Assembly (NCBI GenBank): GCA_034440615.1
Contig: JAOTOM010002331.1
Location: 34,860-98,859 of the forward strand
DNA: 64,000 bases
From: Ashinkailepas kermadecensis
Taxonomy: Eukaryota; Arthropoda; Thecostraca; Neolepadidae
Reading direction: 5' to 3'
Part shown: in pieces, positions 22,386-34,656 of the stretch
Layout of the letters: each line of letters begins with the position of its first letter
Numbering within the stretch: the first letter of the stretch is position 1
Position numbers and translations under genes: made by a program
Notes under the pieces: model-generated
Told to the model about the DNA's origin: nothing
What the model saw: the letters and a program-made list of their open reading frames with translations, nothing else
Databases searched by the model: none

Positions 22386-23218
22386 ATGGCATCCACAACA
22401 CTAAAAAGCCCTCCTGGTCCCTCTCGTAGGGACCAGACTAACCTCCCACCAATCGCTGGTGGGAATAGCACCAAACCGAAGAGCGACCGAGAAACAATTC
22501 CCCCTACACAACGTGTCCTTGTCTTCCGTGGACTGTCAAGATGTCTCGGCACACTGTCTCCATTTCAACGCCAAAACGGGTGTGATAGATTCGGAAAGAT
22601 TACTCGATGTGAAAAATTGAAAGATGTTGCTCTAGAGGTAGAGTTCGCTCGGGCGGCAGAGGCGGAGAAAGCTTTGGAGGCGTCCGAATTTACGTACAGT
22701 GTACGGAAGGGGGATAGGACTGTCGACGAGATCATGCCAATGAAAGTTGAACCCCATCAAACCAAGAACTCATCGCGTGGCATAATCAACTGTTATGACT
22801 TAAAGGACGTACCAGAGGACGAGATCGTTGATGGCTTATCCAAATTCGGAGTAACTGGAGCGAGGAAGATGAAAACGAGAAGAGGTACAGAGACATTTAC
22901 AACAAACAATGTCATTTTAACTTTTAACACAAAAGACACCATCAGAGATATGAGTGGGCTACGTACGTGTAAAGGTTCGTGGTTTCCTACCTAACCCCAT
23001 GAGATGCTTCATGTGCCAGAGGTATGTAATCAGTTCTGCACACACTAATCAGTTCGGCAGAAATCGTCCTGTTTGTGGGAAATGTGCTGCATCTGACCAC
23101 AGTACCGAACAGTGCACATCCGAAACGCCATATTGTGTAAACTGTGGGCGCGGACAGAACCCCACACCTCCTATGACCGCACATGTCTTTCCTATGTCAA
23201 GGAAAGATAAACAATTGC
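22386..23218 (+). pseudogene. E1 ORF1 (RNA-binding, CCHC protein), left half
   Basis: ATG at 22,386 (MASTTLKS) is preferred because E3 and E5 also start M-A-(S/T). An RRM-like block (RVLVFRGLSR, LTPFQR-like LSPFQRQNGCDRFG, ALEVEFARAAEAEKAL) is followed by a second fold (NCYDLKDVPEDEIVDGLSKF). A frameshift near 22,960 leads into MRCFMCQR, CGKCAASDHSTEQC and CVNCGRGQ, three zinc knuckles of which the first is damaged. The frame is broken at 23,218 by E2 and resumes at 26,087. ORF1 proteins coat the RNA in the retrotransposition complex. Confidence 0.8.
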
Positions 23219-23221
23219 TTA

Positions 23222-25270
23222 GATCTCATTAGATTACTGCATGACATAAAATGTGGTCTACGCATGAAACGCACAACAGTAGCTGCCTACTTGGACATCA
23301 CTGCCGCATTCGACCGAGTACACAAATCCGCACTGACCCACAAACTCCACAAGATAGGCCTACGCTGACACATGGCACACTTCATTCTCAACTTCCTTAG
23401 AGACAGGACCCTTAAGGTCCGATGCGGCAGTGTCACATCAAACACCACAACACAGGAGCAGGGCCTGGCTCAGGGGAGCGTGCTCTCACCGAGCCTCTTC
23501 ATCATCATGATCAACGACATACTTGCTTACCACACTGACACTTCACTTCAATACTCACTTTTCGCGGACGACATAGCCATTTGGACAACAGCACAATGCT
23601 TCCTAAAAGCTGAAAAAAACATTCAAGCAGGACTAGACCACATTGCAAAGTGGTGCAAAACTTGGGGCTTCACCCTGTTCGCAGACAAATCGGCCACCGT
23701 CACATATAGTTGTATCTGCCCAACACCCAAAACTCTACTTAAAATCGATGGCAAAGCTATCGAACAGGTGAAATGCTTCAAGTTCTTAGGAGTACATTTA
23801 ACGAAAAAAAACTCAGTTTCAGCACCCACATCACCTCCATCTCGAAGCGATGCGCGAAGCGCGTCAACATACTACGTGAACTTGCGGGCACAGATTGGGG
23901 CGGAGACAGGAAAACACTACTGCGACTATACACATCAATCATAGGACCCATCCTAGCATACAACAGCATCATTTTTGCCACCATTTCAGAAAGCCAGAGC
24001 CGAAATTTATAAATCATCCAAAACAGCTGCATCAGAGCAGCCACAGGTGCCCTCAGCACCACACCGATAGCCAGTCTTCTAGTGGACTCAAACACTCCAC
24101 GTCCGGAGGACACAACAGCTGTGCCGCTACCACATCAAAATCAAATCCATTAAAAATCATCCAGCACAGTGCTGCTTTACTCCTGACAGGTACGACAAGA
24201 GCCGATTTGCGCGCAAACTTCCACCATATAGCATTCAAATTTCCACGGCTCTCTCAGATCTTAACTTCGCAATGCTATCCACTGCAACTCGACCGCCCAC
24301 TAGGCCATTCTGGACTTTCAGTCAACCAAAGGTCGAGTACTTGCTCTCGGAGAAGAAATCCACTATCACATTGGCGGAAATTCTTGGCCTCTTCCACAAG
24401 TTCGCCGATGACAACAAACACAAATCACTCGTATTCACGGATGGGTCGAAACACGAGGCAAAGGTAGGCATCGGCATCACTGGACCAGGTCTCAGACTTT
24501 CCAAGCGTCTACCGGATAACTTTTCCATCTACTCCGCTGAAGCAATGGCCATTCTGGCCGCTATCGCCATTCTCATGAGACGTAAAGCTAGAAACGTAGT
24601 AATTTACTCAGACTCCAAATCTGTCCTCCAGTCAATTAGCAACACCCACGACTGTCCACATCACTTCATCGATAGAATCCAACAACCCGTGGCCCTTAAC
24701 GTAAACATGAACTTTTCCTTCCTCTGGATTCCGGGCCACGCCAACATCCCAGGTAACGAAGAAACAGACCGGCTCGCAAAGCAAGCCTTATAATTGAACA
24801 CTTACCCTAGCGTGGAATATTCGGTAGACGATTGAAAAGCACTCCTACAATGCCACATTCGCCAACATCAACAGAACACATGGATACAACACAACTCAAC
24901 ACAACACAAATCCAACCACACCCACGCAATCAAACCAACAATAGGTACATGGAACACATCAAATCAATCTCACCAACAAAAAGAGGTCATCCTCACTAGA
25001 CTTAGAACTGGTTGCACAAAGCTAACACAGCCTCAGTTAGAGGGTGACCAATATACAACACCGCACTGCGGCAGCTGCAACACCACGTTAAGCATAGGCC
25101 GCATCCTGCTAGACTGTAGTAGCTTTAGCTCTCAAAGACAACCACTTAAGGCATTCTGCCAAAAAGAGGGCATCACCCTATCGCTTCCATCGTTTCTCGG
25201 TAATAAGCATCCAGAACTCCTTCAATTGCTATTTGAATATCTGTATGCCACAAAACTAGCAGGAGCTCTG
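23222..25270 (+). pseudogene. E2 ORF2 remnant: RT and RNase H
   Basis: RT: AYLDITAAFDRV (motif A Asp present), a TGA at about 23,366-23,371, GLAQGSVLSPSLFIIMINDI, then FADDIAIWT (catalytic DD). An indel in an A-run near 23,805 shifts the frame to ITSISKRCAKRVNILRELAG; a TAA at about 24,010 and another shift near 24,150 follow. RNase H (24,400-24,793): FTDGSK, YSAEAMAI, YSDSKSVL and GNEETDRLAK give all four acidic residues D-E-D-D. A C-terminal CxxC-type segment (TRLRTGCTKL, CGSCNTTLSIGRILLDC) ends at about 25,273. The clade is close to the I/Jockey group but not settled. Confidence 0.8.
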
Positions 25271-25325
25271 TAGGCACCACACCACCAACACTCACATCAA
25301 CTCGCAATGCATGACCGCGAAACAC

Positions 25326-25592
25326 GTAAATAGCCATCCCCGCATGGCGTCGGACGTACATGAGCCGATTTGCTTCTCAACTAGAAATAAATGGCTACCT
25401 AGCGGTGCCGTCGGAAGTAGATGAGCCGACTTGCTTTAGGAAAACATAAACAAAAAATAAAAACAAAAATTAGCATAACGTAAAACGACTACCCAGAGGA
25501 GCCATCGGACGTAGATGAGCCGATTTACCAAGCAACTCATAACGTAAACGGCTACCCAGAGGTACAGCGGACGTAGAAGAGCCGAATTGCAA
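25326..25592 (+). repeat. Four tandem ~48-bp repeats in the E2 3' UTR
   Basis: Copies start near 25,326, 25,388, 25,482 and 25,541. Each reads ...(G/A)CTACC..(A/G)(G/C)..G(C/T)CGGA(C/A)GTAGATGAGCCGA(T/C)TTGC with unequal AT-rich spacers. Repeats of this sort in LINE 3' UTRs may serve RT recognition; that is inference. Confidence 0.65.
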
Positions 25593-26076
25593 AACACCGT
25601 ACTAATCCAACTGACAACCCTGCATGGCATGCTTAGACTAACCCGCTACTAACAACTAACACGCGGCGGCCGGCGTGATAGGCGGTGTGAACAATTACCT
25701 CCTTGTTCGCTCAGTAAAGATCCCTCGATGCTCTTCGATAAGAGTAGGCTAAAGCCGGCACCCTGGCAAAATCAACTTCTCGCCACTCTCAAAACACCCC
25801 CACCCCCACCCAAACTACGAATTATTTGTGGAGGAGTAAAGTAAAACTAAACCATTTTGACATCAGGGAGCTGTCCCCAACCCAGACCCTCTCCTTCAGC
25901 ACCTAAAAAATATCACGCAAACTAACGTAAAATTCCTTAACGTAAATGTCCACTTGCCTGCACCTTGATCACAAACCCTCGCTTTATAGACAGACATGTA
26001 ACGTACTCGCTTTAAAGGCGGCGCAAATGACCATGGTCCGGCACGCCTAAAAAAATCCCCCCCCCCCCAAAAAAAA

Positions 26077-26920
26077 AAATAATTGCAATTAAACACACCC
26101 ACAAAGTAACTTTCCGTGAGGCTAGGGAAACGTACGAACAGTCCCACCCTAAAATATCATACGCATCGAAGGTGAGAAGCGCCGCACCAATTGCACACCA
26201 CGAAGACAAAACCAAGGAACTGATTGCACACCTGTGTGCACTCCTCCGCTCCTTCGGCGTATCCGTCGCCTCGCCAGCAGCAGCTCAATGAAAGTGACTG
26301 AGACCTCCGAAGCGCCAAAGCGCGCTATTCCCCGCGGCCGGCTTCGCCGCATCCTCCCGCTACGTCGCTTGCTTCAGAGCAGGCTCCAGAAGAATGGCAG
26401 TTTGTCCAACGGACCAAAAGACCCGCCAAGACCTCCAACAACGACCTGGGGTCCCTACCCCCACTTCCGCCGTACTCACAGCAAGCCAGCCCACCATAGC
26501 ACCATCCAAGACTACGCCAAGCCCCCCACCTAGTTCTGGAGAGGGTGGCGTGGCCTCACGACGGGTCCCGGTAGTTGCACCCCTTGCGATCCGATCTCGT
26601 CCCCCGATCGAGGTCCGCCCGGGGGCACCCGACATGAGCGCTTCTGGACGGGCGGCGCGAGTTGGATCCGGGGATTCGTCGCCGAGCTCACGGGTTGAGC
26701 GACGGCTTCCCGAGACGACTCCCCACCGTCCCCGGCCCCCAGGGTCAGCCCCGTGGGTGCCCCGAAGACGGGAGGGACCATGGGCCCGCCTCCCACACCA
26801 CCCCATGCGATGTCCACTGGACGCAAGCGAGCACCACCATGGGCACTATCACCACCCGATGAGGGACAACACAGGTTTCGTCCCAGATCGTCCGATACCA
26901 AGTCATATCCACATCTTTAG
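26077..26920 (+). pseudogene. E1 ORF1, right half
   Basis: Continues the ORF1 broken at 23,218: IAIKHTHKVTFREARETYEQ, SHPKISYASKV, then a segment ending ALLRSFGVSVASPAAAQ (a stop), EEWQFVQRTKRPAKT, a Pro/Ser-rich linker and, after a frameshift near 26,500, VPVVAPLAIRSRPPIEVRPG and APDMSASGRAARVGSGD. The end MGPPPTPPHAMSTGRKR lies in a third frame and stops at 26,918-26,920. The same blocks occur in E3 and E5, fixing it as ORF1 C-terminus. Confidence 0.75.
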
Positions 26921-27041
26921 AGTAGTTGTGTTACGTTTTAGCAGTTCTTTCTCCTTCAGACGGTCCCTCGAGAAGGAACGCCAGCAAGACAGCGTTTAGA
27001 CTACCCTTTTTATAGTCACAACTAGTCAAGCATAGTCAACC

Positions 27042-29795
27042 ATGTCGTCATTAATCTTACAATGGAATTGCAGGGGTGTGAGGACCAGTCTGGAAGAACT
27101 CCAAGTTATGGGGAATGAGCGCTCTCCGGTAGCCGTCTGTTTACAGGAGACAAAGCTTTTAGCTGGAACCCCGACTTATTTAAAAGACTATCAGCTTTTT
27201 CGTAATGACAACAAAACAGACACCGTTGCAGATGGAGGCGTCCTGTTGGCCGTCCACCACAGTGCTCCTACCTCCCCGCCTACCCTGCGCACTAACCTGC
27301 AGGCGGTGGCAGCACAAATGTCCATCGGACACAGAAACATAACAGTATGCTCGATATTACCTCCCCCCTGGCGGACATCTACCATTGTCAGAACTCGAAC
27401 GACTTTTAGCTGAGCTCCCTCCTCCCGTTTTACTTCTAGGAGATTTCAACACCCACCACACACTGGGGATGCGCCGGTAGTCATGCACGTGGACGACAAC
27501 TCGACACGTTTTTTCCTGGAAGAATCGTTGTGCATACTAAACACAGGTACACGCACTCACGTAGCATTCCCATCTGGAAGCACGTCTGCCCTGGACATAA
27601 GCGTGGTCAGCCCGCAGCTGGTGCATTCGTTCACTTGGTCCGTTGACACTGATCCAAGAGGTAGCGACCATTTTCCGGTCTGGCTTCAGTGTACCAATGG
27701 AGCCATCATGGGCACAAGGCCACAACGCTGGAACTGTAGGAAGGCCGATTGGCCCGATTTTGTAGATAGACTCGAGGACATTTTTAACACGAGAACGGTT
27801 CTTTTTAACGAGAACGGTTCCGCAACATCTACAGAGGATTTTACGTCCCTAGTCTTAGAGTGTTCTGCAAGCTGTATCCCTCGTACATCCAGTAAACCTC
27901 GACGTGCGCCTGTGCCGTGGTGGACGGAACAATGCCGGAATGGTATTCGCGCCCGTCGACGTGCCTTCCGAAAGTTTGATCAAAATAGTACTCTGGAAAA
28001 CCTGATCGCCTTCCGGCAGGCCAGGGCGGCCGCCCGTCGAACAATCCGGGAATCCAAAAGGACGTCATGGAGAGAGTACGTGAACAAGTTGAACCGATTC
28101 ACCCCTACCACGCAGATTTGGTCCCAAATACAACGAATATCCGGATATTCGCGATCCACACCACTACCAGTCATGAACGTCGCTGGCGGTATAGTCACAG
28201 AACCTCGAGACGTGGCGAACATTATCGTTCGAACCTTGGCGGACAGAAGCCTGAGCTTCGAACGAAATGCAGGTTTTCGTGAACATAGGGCTCGATGCGA
28301 AGCATCGATGGTTGATTTTGCTAGCACCGATAAAATTTACTACAATGAGCCCTTCACAATGGTCGAATTAACACCTCAAATTGCTGTGCTGCGCCCTGTT
28401 TCCGAAGGACCGGACAACATCCATAACTCCATTCTCCAGCACCTCCCCAGAAATGCACTCGAAGTACTTCTGGCATGTTTTATCACTCTTTTGGACGAGT
28501 GGCAGATTCCCACCATCATGGCGGGATGCGACCGTCATCCCCATATTGAAGCCCAACAAGACTGGTTCTGACCCTCTTCACTACCGACCGATTTCCCTGA
28601 CTTCTTGCCTGTGCAAACTCATGGAGAAGATGGTCAGTGTTCGCCTCACGTGGTTCCTGGAACAACAGAACTTTTTTAGTCACGCACAGTCTAGTTTTAG
28701 GAAAAACCGATCCACACTTGACCATATATTAACATTGGACACTGCAATTCGTGCCAGTTTGAAAGAAAAGAGACATATAGGAGCAGTGTTTTTTTTTCAT
28801 TGAGGGCGCCTACGATACGACATGGAAACAAGGTAATCTTTTAAAGCTTTGGAGGTGTGGTGTGCGTGGTTTTATGGGACATTTCCTTCAGAATTTTCCT
28901 ACTGATCGAACATTTCGTGTCCGTGTAGGACACACAATGTCTGATCGGTTGACGCAGGTCAACAGTGTTCCACAGGGAAGTGTCCTTAGTGTGGCTTTAT
29001 TTGCGGTAATGATTAATGATGTCGGAGATGGTCTGCCATGTGGCGTCGCGACGTCCCTTTTCGTTGATGACGTTGCAATTTGGTGTTCAGCATCACGTTC
29101 ATCCTCGATGTAAAGACATCTGCAGCTCGCTACTTCTCACCTTGAGAAATGGAGTAACCTGAACGGATTCCGATTTTCTACCCACAAGACTGTTGCAGTA
29201 CATTTTTGTCGCCGCCGTAGCTGCCAGGACCCGAACATTCAGCTCTATGGAGAGCAGGTCCCCTTCCAGTCTGCAGCTAAGTTTCGGGGCATCACATTTG
29301 ATCGTAGTCCAACATACAAGGACCACCTAAAAACGCTGCGGCAGAAGTGTTCCAAGTCCCTGAACATTATGAAATGTGTCTGCTGCCTACGGAGCAGATA
29401 GGCCTACGCCTTTACTTCTATATCGATCGCTCATCCGTTCAAAACTCGACTATGGCTGTTTTATCTACGTCTGTGCCAGTGATTCCAACAAACGTATACT
29501 CGACACTGTCCACCATGCCGCCTTACGTATTGCCACCGGGGCATTCCGCACTTCTCCGACTGCAAGCCTTCTCGCATATGCTGATGAAGCCTCGCTCGCC
29601 CTAAGACAAGGTAAACTTGGACTGCGGTATGCGTGCAGGGTGAGGAAATTTCCGTTAAATCCAGCATACCAGGCCTTGTTTTCCCACCGTACACTTGCGC
29701 TGTTCTACGGCGGATGGTGGCAACATACTGCCTCCTTTCTGCGTGCAGTTGCGGGAGCTGGCAGAGGGAAGCGGTATCGAAATGCGCAGCATTAG
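27042..29795 (+). pseudogene. E1 ORF2, first part: endonuclease and RT
   Basis: Starts with ATG at 27,042: MSSLILQWNCRGVRTSLEEL, the first strand of the AP-like endonuclease, then CLQETKL. A frameshift near 27,400 precedes LLGDFNTHH; LCILNTGTRTH and PRGSDHFPVWL follow. RT: SEGPDNIHNSIL, FPPSWRDATVIPILKPNKTG and HYRPISLTSCLCKLMEKM (frameshift near 28,510); the motif A site reads GAVFFFH because of a T9 run, losing the Asp; VPQGSVLSVALFAVMINDV; FVDDVAIWC. A stop at 29,111 and a shift near 29,390 follow. The frame is split by E3 after GSGIEMRSI and continues at 37,200. Confidence 0.85.
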
Positions 29796-29849
29796 TTAGT
29801 TATTAGGGCTTTAGGGCGCGTCGACAACTATGGTCATATTGCGCCCATA

Positions 29850-32800
29850 ACTAAGATGATATTTATAGAAATATGGGCACGATATCAAAACATGGCGAAC
29901 TGACAGTAGTGCACGACATCTTGTGCACCGAGGTTTCTCGCCACCGCACAACAGATAACCGTGAGTGGCATAGGTATGCCCAATGCGGAGGCGGCACAAT
30001 GTAACCTCTTCTTGTCTATGTTTAAGACAGGACGAGCTCCATGGTCTCAGACGTTGTTTAATGGCTCTCAGTTTGTTCGCCTGTGTCGCGTCCCACATTG
30101 CCTGCCACTTGTCTAAGAGGAAGGTGGACGCCTCTCGGTAATGGTCCGTGGCAGCGAACGAGTGCACGGCGCGCGCGCTGCTCGCTTCGCCGCAGCATCC
30201 GCCAACTCGTTACCGGAAATACCCACATGGTTAGGAATCCAACACAAGAGCACACGGCGTTCCATGTTGTCCATTTTCGTCAGACCGCATAAAATATCAC
30301 GCAAAAGGGGGTTAGACGGATAAAATGTGTTCAGTGCCAAAAGGCTGCTTAAAGAATCGGTGAAAATAACATGTCGATCTCCCTCCGACACTTCGATGTA
30401 GCATAAGGCTTTCAAAATAGCGATAAGTTCTGATGAATACACAGATGCGTACGGTGGGAGGGAAAAAGATCGGATAACAGAGCCACAAACAAAAGCGCTG
30501 CCCACACCGTCCTCGGTTCGAGATCCATCGGTATAGGTAGTCGCCCAGCCCTGAAATGATGCTATATGTTCCAAAGCCAGAGCGCGAAACTCTTCTGGGG
30601 AAACATCTGATTTCTTCGTTTTCGCAAGGGATGTATCCACTTCTGGTGCGACAAGCTCCCATGGGGGAGTCTGCATGCCCTCATCTCTCCGAATTCCTTG
30701 GAGGCTCAGCCGACTTTCCTGGAAAAGCTTGCGAATGCGCACACCAAAAGGCGCAACACTCACGTTTCGCCCCGTTGAAAAGAGTGTTGTTAGTCGTCGT
30801 GAAAAAACATTGGAGGAAGTGGGGTGGTCAGGGAACTGGCGAAGTTTACAAGCGTAGCGCATTCCCAGCCTTTCTCTGCGCAGAAAGAGAGGAGCCTCGT
30901 GTGCCTCTGCTAGCAGGCTCATTGTGGGCGAGGTGCGGAATGCCCCGGTTGCGATACGGATAGCAGTATGGTGTATGGTATCCAGTGTTCGTTTGGTGGA
31001 ATTGCGTGCTCCATCATAAATAAAACACGCATAATCCAACTTTGAACGTATCAGCGACCGATAAAGCAAAAGTAGGGAGCTCCTGTCCGCTCCATATGTA
31101 GTACGCGAAACACATTTCAGCATGTTCATGGATTTAAAACACTGATCACGAAGTGTTTTAAAATGTTCCCTATAACTAAGGTGCGAGTCAAAGGTGACCC
31201 CAAGAAACCTCACCGTAGATTGCGTCGGAATCCGGTTCCCGTATAGTTGAAGTAATAGATCTGCACAGTTACGTCGGCGGCAAAAGTGCATTGCGGTTGT
31301 TTTTATAGTTGAAAAACGAAATCCATTCATGACACTCCATTCTTCAAGTCTGTGAATGGCCAATTGGAGACTTCTGGACATGGCCGATAGCCTGGCTGTG
31401 CTGCACCATATAGCGAAGTCGTCCACGAAGAGCGACCGGCCAAGTTTTGCTGGAAGTGTGTCGCCTATATCGTTAATCATCACCGCGAACAGTGCTACAC
31501 TTAAAATTCCTCCCTGTGGGACACCGTTTACTTGCAGAAATCTAGTGGATAGTTGGTTGCCAACGCGGACACGGAAGTGTCGTTCGGCCAGGAAATGCTG
31601 GATGAAGATCCCCATTGCCCCACGAATACCACATTTATGTACTTTTCTCAGAATACCTTGACGCCAAGCCGTATCATATGCTGCTTCAACGTCAAAGAAG
31701 ACAGCACCGACGTGTCTTTTCTGTTTAAATGCTATACGTATTGCCGTGTCCAGGGATAAAATGTGGTCCATGGAACTCCTGTTCTTCCTAAAACCGCACT
31801 GTGCATTTGTAAAAATGTCGTGTTGTTCTAAAAACCACGTCAACCTGGCAGTCGCAAGCTTCTCCATTAGTTTGCACATGCACGAGGTAAGAGATATTGT
31901 TCGATAGTGGAGCGGTTCCAGCCCGCTTTTGCCAGGTTTCAAAAGTGGGACCACAATTGCTTCCCGCCAGGCTACCGGAAATTCACCTCGTTGCCAAAGC
32001 TTGTTGAAAATGCTTAGGAGGGTATCGAGTGCGCATTGAGGGAGATTTTTTAACATGTCATTATGAATGGTGTCTGGACCTTCGGAGACACTTCGGAGCT
32101 TCGACACGGCAGACATCATTTCGGTCATTGTGAATGGCTGGTTATAACATAGGTTGTCAGTGGTGGAAAAGTCAACCGGAGTTCTTTCACAGCGGGTCTT
32201 ATGGCGCAAGAATTGTGGGTCCCAGTTCGTACCTCGGCTACGTTCCGAGAGGGCGTGGGCAATTTCGTTCGCTACATCGATGGCATTTGTCACGTCTCTG
32301 TTGCCCATACGCAGCACGGGTAGTGTAACGGATGACTGTTGGCCTGCCACTCGTTTAATTCTGGACCACACTTGCCCAATCGGGGTATGTTTATTTATTT
32401 GGCTGACATATTCTCGCCACGATATCTGCTTCGCTGTCCGGACGGTACGTCGTGCCAGAGCCCTAGCCCTACGGAATTCAATCATGTTTTGTGTAGTACT
32501 GTTTTTACTAAATTTTCTGTAAGCTCGTTTCCTCGCACGTATGGCGTCTCTGCATTCGTCCGTCCACCATGGGACTGGAGTACGCCGGGGAGCACCAGAG
32601 GTGCGGGGTATACATGCTGATGCAGACTGTGGGAGCTGTGCGGTGAATTCTTCCACACATTGTGGTTGCTCCTGGTCATCGGCTGACCACGCTGCTTCAA
32701 GTTGTGCTGTATATTTTGACCAGTTTGCTTTGTGAAGGTTCCACCGTGGCGGCCTTAGTCCAAGAACTGGACCATCACGGTATTCGAGCCAAACTGGGAA

Positions 32801-32925
32801 GTGATCACTTCCCAGAGGGTCACTGTCCACCGACCAATCAAAATATTGTACCAGTTGGGGACTCGAAATACTCAAGTCCAGCGTAGAGGTTCTTCCAGAT
32901 GGCAAGCTAAAGTGAGTGTGGGTAC
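29850..32925 (-). pseudogene. E3 ORF2, main part: endonuclease end, RT, RNase H
   Basis: The minus frame 30,113-32,950 runs 945 codons. Endonuclease C-terminus: FSLPSGRTSTLDLSISSPQL and PLGSDHFPVWLEY. RT: SEGPDTIHNDML, FPVAWREAIVVPLLKPGKSG, FFDVEAAYDTAW (motif A Asp intact), VPQGGILSVALFAVMINDIG, FVDDFAIWC (catalytic DD). RNase H: YTDGSRTEDG, YSSELIAILKAL, FTDSLSSLLAL, WIPNHVGISGNELADAAAKR (D-E-D-D intact). A ~10-bp deletion near 30,165 shifts the frame before TDHYREASTFLLDKWQ; the CxxC segment (29,900-30,160) then ends early in a deletion. All RT and RNase H catalytic residues survive. Confidence 0.9.
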
Positions 32926-34114
32926 TGTAACAAAGTTGGTTTTGTGGCATCTAAATCCCAGCCATTCAGCCCCCTACCCCCCACCGTTCCTGACGCGACA
33001 AATTTCCAGGCACATACCTGTCGCCCGCCTATCTAGACGCTGACGAGTGAAGTCACCGCTCCAGTCGAGAGCCGGTCAGTGGACATTGCCCTGACCCCCT
33101 CCCTCCTTCCGGCTGACACCCCACCGCGCCGCCGTCGTCAGTGGGTGATGTGATCGTCAGTGGGTGATGTAGGACAAGTGATTATATTATGGGAACCCTA
33201 TGGACAGGCGTGTCTATGATGTCTATGCCAGCTGTCAATGGGCTGCGGTGAATTGAACGTCGTGTGTCGTTAGAGTGTCGGGCGCTGTGTCGCTAGAGTG
33301 TCGGGCGCTGTGTCGCTAGATCAGCGGCTGCAGTGCCGAGCCTCTGCCAGTCAGCCGATTGTTGTGGAACAACGTCCGGTGAAATGCTGACAGCTCACTG
33401 TCCGACCCCGATACCGCGCGGGCCTCACAAAGGGTGCCCTCTCAGCACCATTGCCACGCGAGGCCAGTCTCTGGATGTCATCAGAGGCGGCTCTGATATC
33501 TGACTCTGAGCTGACATATGTCTGATGTCAGACAGCGCGCTCACATGCAGAGCGAGCCTTTGTTCTCTAGTGGGGATGAGTAACCCCACGGACCATGCGA
33601 CGCAGTAATGACGTAGACTAAGTCGCGTGACCAGTGACGTGTCGTCTGCGAGTATCTAGCGACGGTACCGCGAGGCAGGAGGGCTATCTTGGACGAACGG
33701 TCGTCGGGGGCGGTCGCCCCTCAGGCGGCTCGCCGCCGCCTGGCCAGCCCTGGCCCCACAGAGGTACGTCGGGACTCTGCCTGAGAATCGCTGTCTGTCG
33801 AGATGTAGTTCTGTGATAGAAACTGTTGCACCTGTCTATCAAAAATGAAGCTACATTGTTAACGCTGTATCACGCTGCGCATTAATGTCTGATCTTCGTT
33901 GCATTTATCGGTTGACTAATTCGCACAATATAGAAGTGCTGGCTTTGGAAGTGCGTGTCAAGATGTGGAGAGCAGAGCACGGAGATGAAGGATTCGAACC
34001 ATTGAATTTATAACCGGGGTTTTAAATATCGCAAACGCTGAGGTACCCTAGACTATTTAAAATGGAAAATGAAGGTTCCCCCCTTCAGGGATGACGACAA
34101 AAACCTTCACTACA
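32926..34114. mobile_element. TGTA...TACA insertion, copy 1 (solo-LTR-like), in E3 ORF2
   Basis: 1,189 bp bounded by TGTAACAAAG at the left and CTTCACTACA at the right, with the 4-bp duplication GTAC at 32,922-32,925 and 34,115-34,118. Removing it and one GTAC restores the E3 frame (NTG then THTHFSL). No transposase or gag is visible. The terminal ~190 bp at its left end match, inverted, the right end of copy 2 (38,630-38,824). A solo LTR of a Gypsy-type element fits best (TG...CA ends, 4-bp duplication); a non-autonomous Ginger-like DNA transposon is the alternative. Confidence 0.75.
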
Positions 34115-34627
34115 GTACCTGTATTTAAGATACACAGAGTCTCCTCGTGTAAATTTTTTTTCCATAAGACGGCAACGTCCGCTGACATTTGAACAACCCC
34201 AAACGGTATGGTTTGCGTTAAAATCGCCCAGAATTAAGACCGGTTCAGGAAGCTGAGTACAGAGATGCTTCATCTCATTAGATGGGAACGCAGTCCCAGG
34301 AGGTAGGTAGACGCTGCACAACGAAATCGGTCGTCGACCGAAGTGCACCCTGGCAGCAACGGCTTGAAGGCGAGTGGTCAAGAGTAAAGGTTGCGCGGAC
34401 ACGCTATGGTGAATACCAAGGATTACTCCTCCGTGGGAGATAGTGTCACTTGGCACTTCTTTTCGGTAGACGGTATAGCATTTCACCTGAATAGCAGAGT
34501 CTGGCGACAGCTTTGTCTCTTGCAGGCAGAACGCCGCCGGACAATACTTGTTCAGCACAGCCTGCAGGTCCTGGGCACTGCTTCTAAATCCTCTGCAGTT
34601 CCATTGTAAAATAGCCTGTATGAAGGG
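34115..34627 (-). pseudogene. E3 ORF2, endonuclease N-terminus
   Basis: Minus frame: AILQWNCRGF, PAAFCLQETKLSPDSAI, GGVILGIHHSV, VHFGRRPISLCSVYLPPG, LILGDFNANHTVWG, then a small indel near CRLMEKKF and LKYRY at the insertion edge. The ILQWNCRG, QETKL and GDFNA blocks are the metal- and DNA-binding motifs of the AP-like endonuclease. In-frame upstream there is a TAG (34,628-34,630) and no ATG before LQWN, as in E5. Confidence 0.85.
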
Positions 34628-34656
34628 CTATGTTAAAAGGGTCAAAACACGTCAGT

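Larger units (their letters stand above)
23219..26076 (+). mobile_element. E2: 5'-truncated LINE inserted in E1 ORF1
   Basis: Flanked by AAACAATTGC (23,209-23,218) and AAATAATTGC (26,077-26,086), a 10-bp target duplication with one mismatch. Removing it rejoins E1 ORF1 (RKDKQ to IAIKHTHKVTFREAR). It begins within the RT and runs to a 3' UTR with four tandem ~48-bp repeats (25,326-25,592), ending in C12 and A11 runs (26,057-26,080). It lacks the GGGCGC/GCGCCC end of the I-like group. Start within RT, one flanking duplication and an A-rich end are typical of target-primed reverse transcription. Confidence 0.85.

Noticed and set aside
30113..32950. Long minus-strand frame as a host gene
   Set aside because: It is RT and RNase H of a LINE with flanking target duplications.
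33990..34005. tRNA-like B box (GGTTCGAATCC on the minus strand)
   Set aside because: The flanking bases do not form a T-stem and no A box or cloverleaf is found; it lies within the TGTA...TACA insertion.
32926..34114. Interruption of E3 ORF2 as an intron
   Set aside because: Ends are TGTA...TACA with a GTAC duplication, not GT...AG, and a relative occurs at another site.
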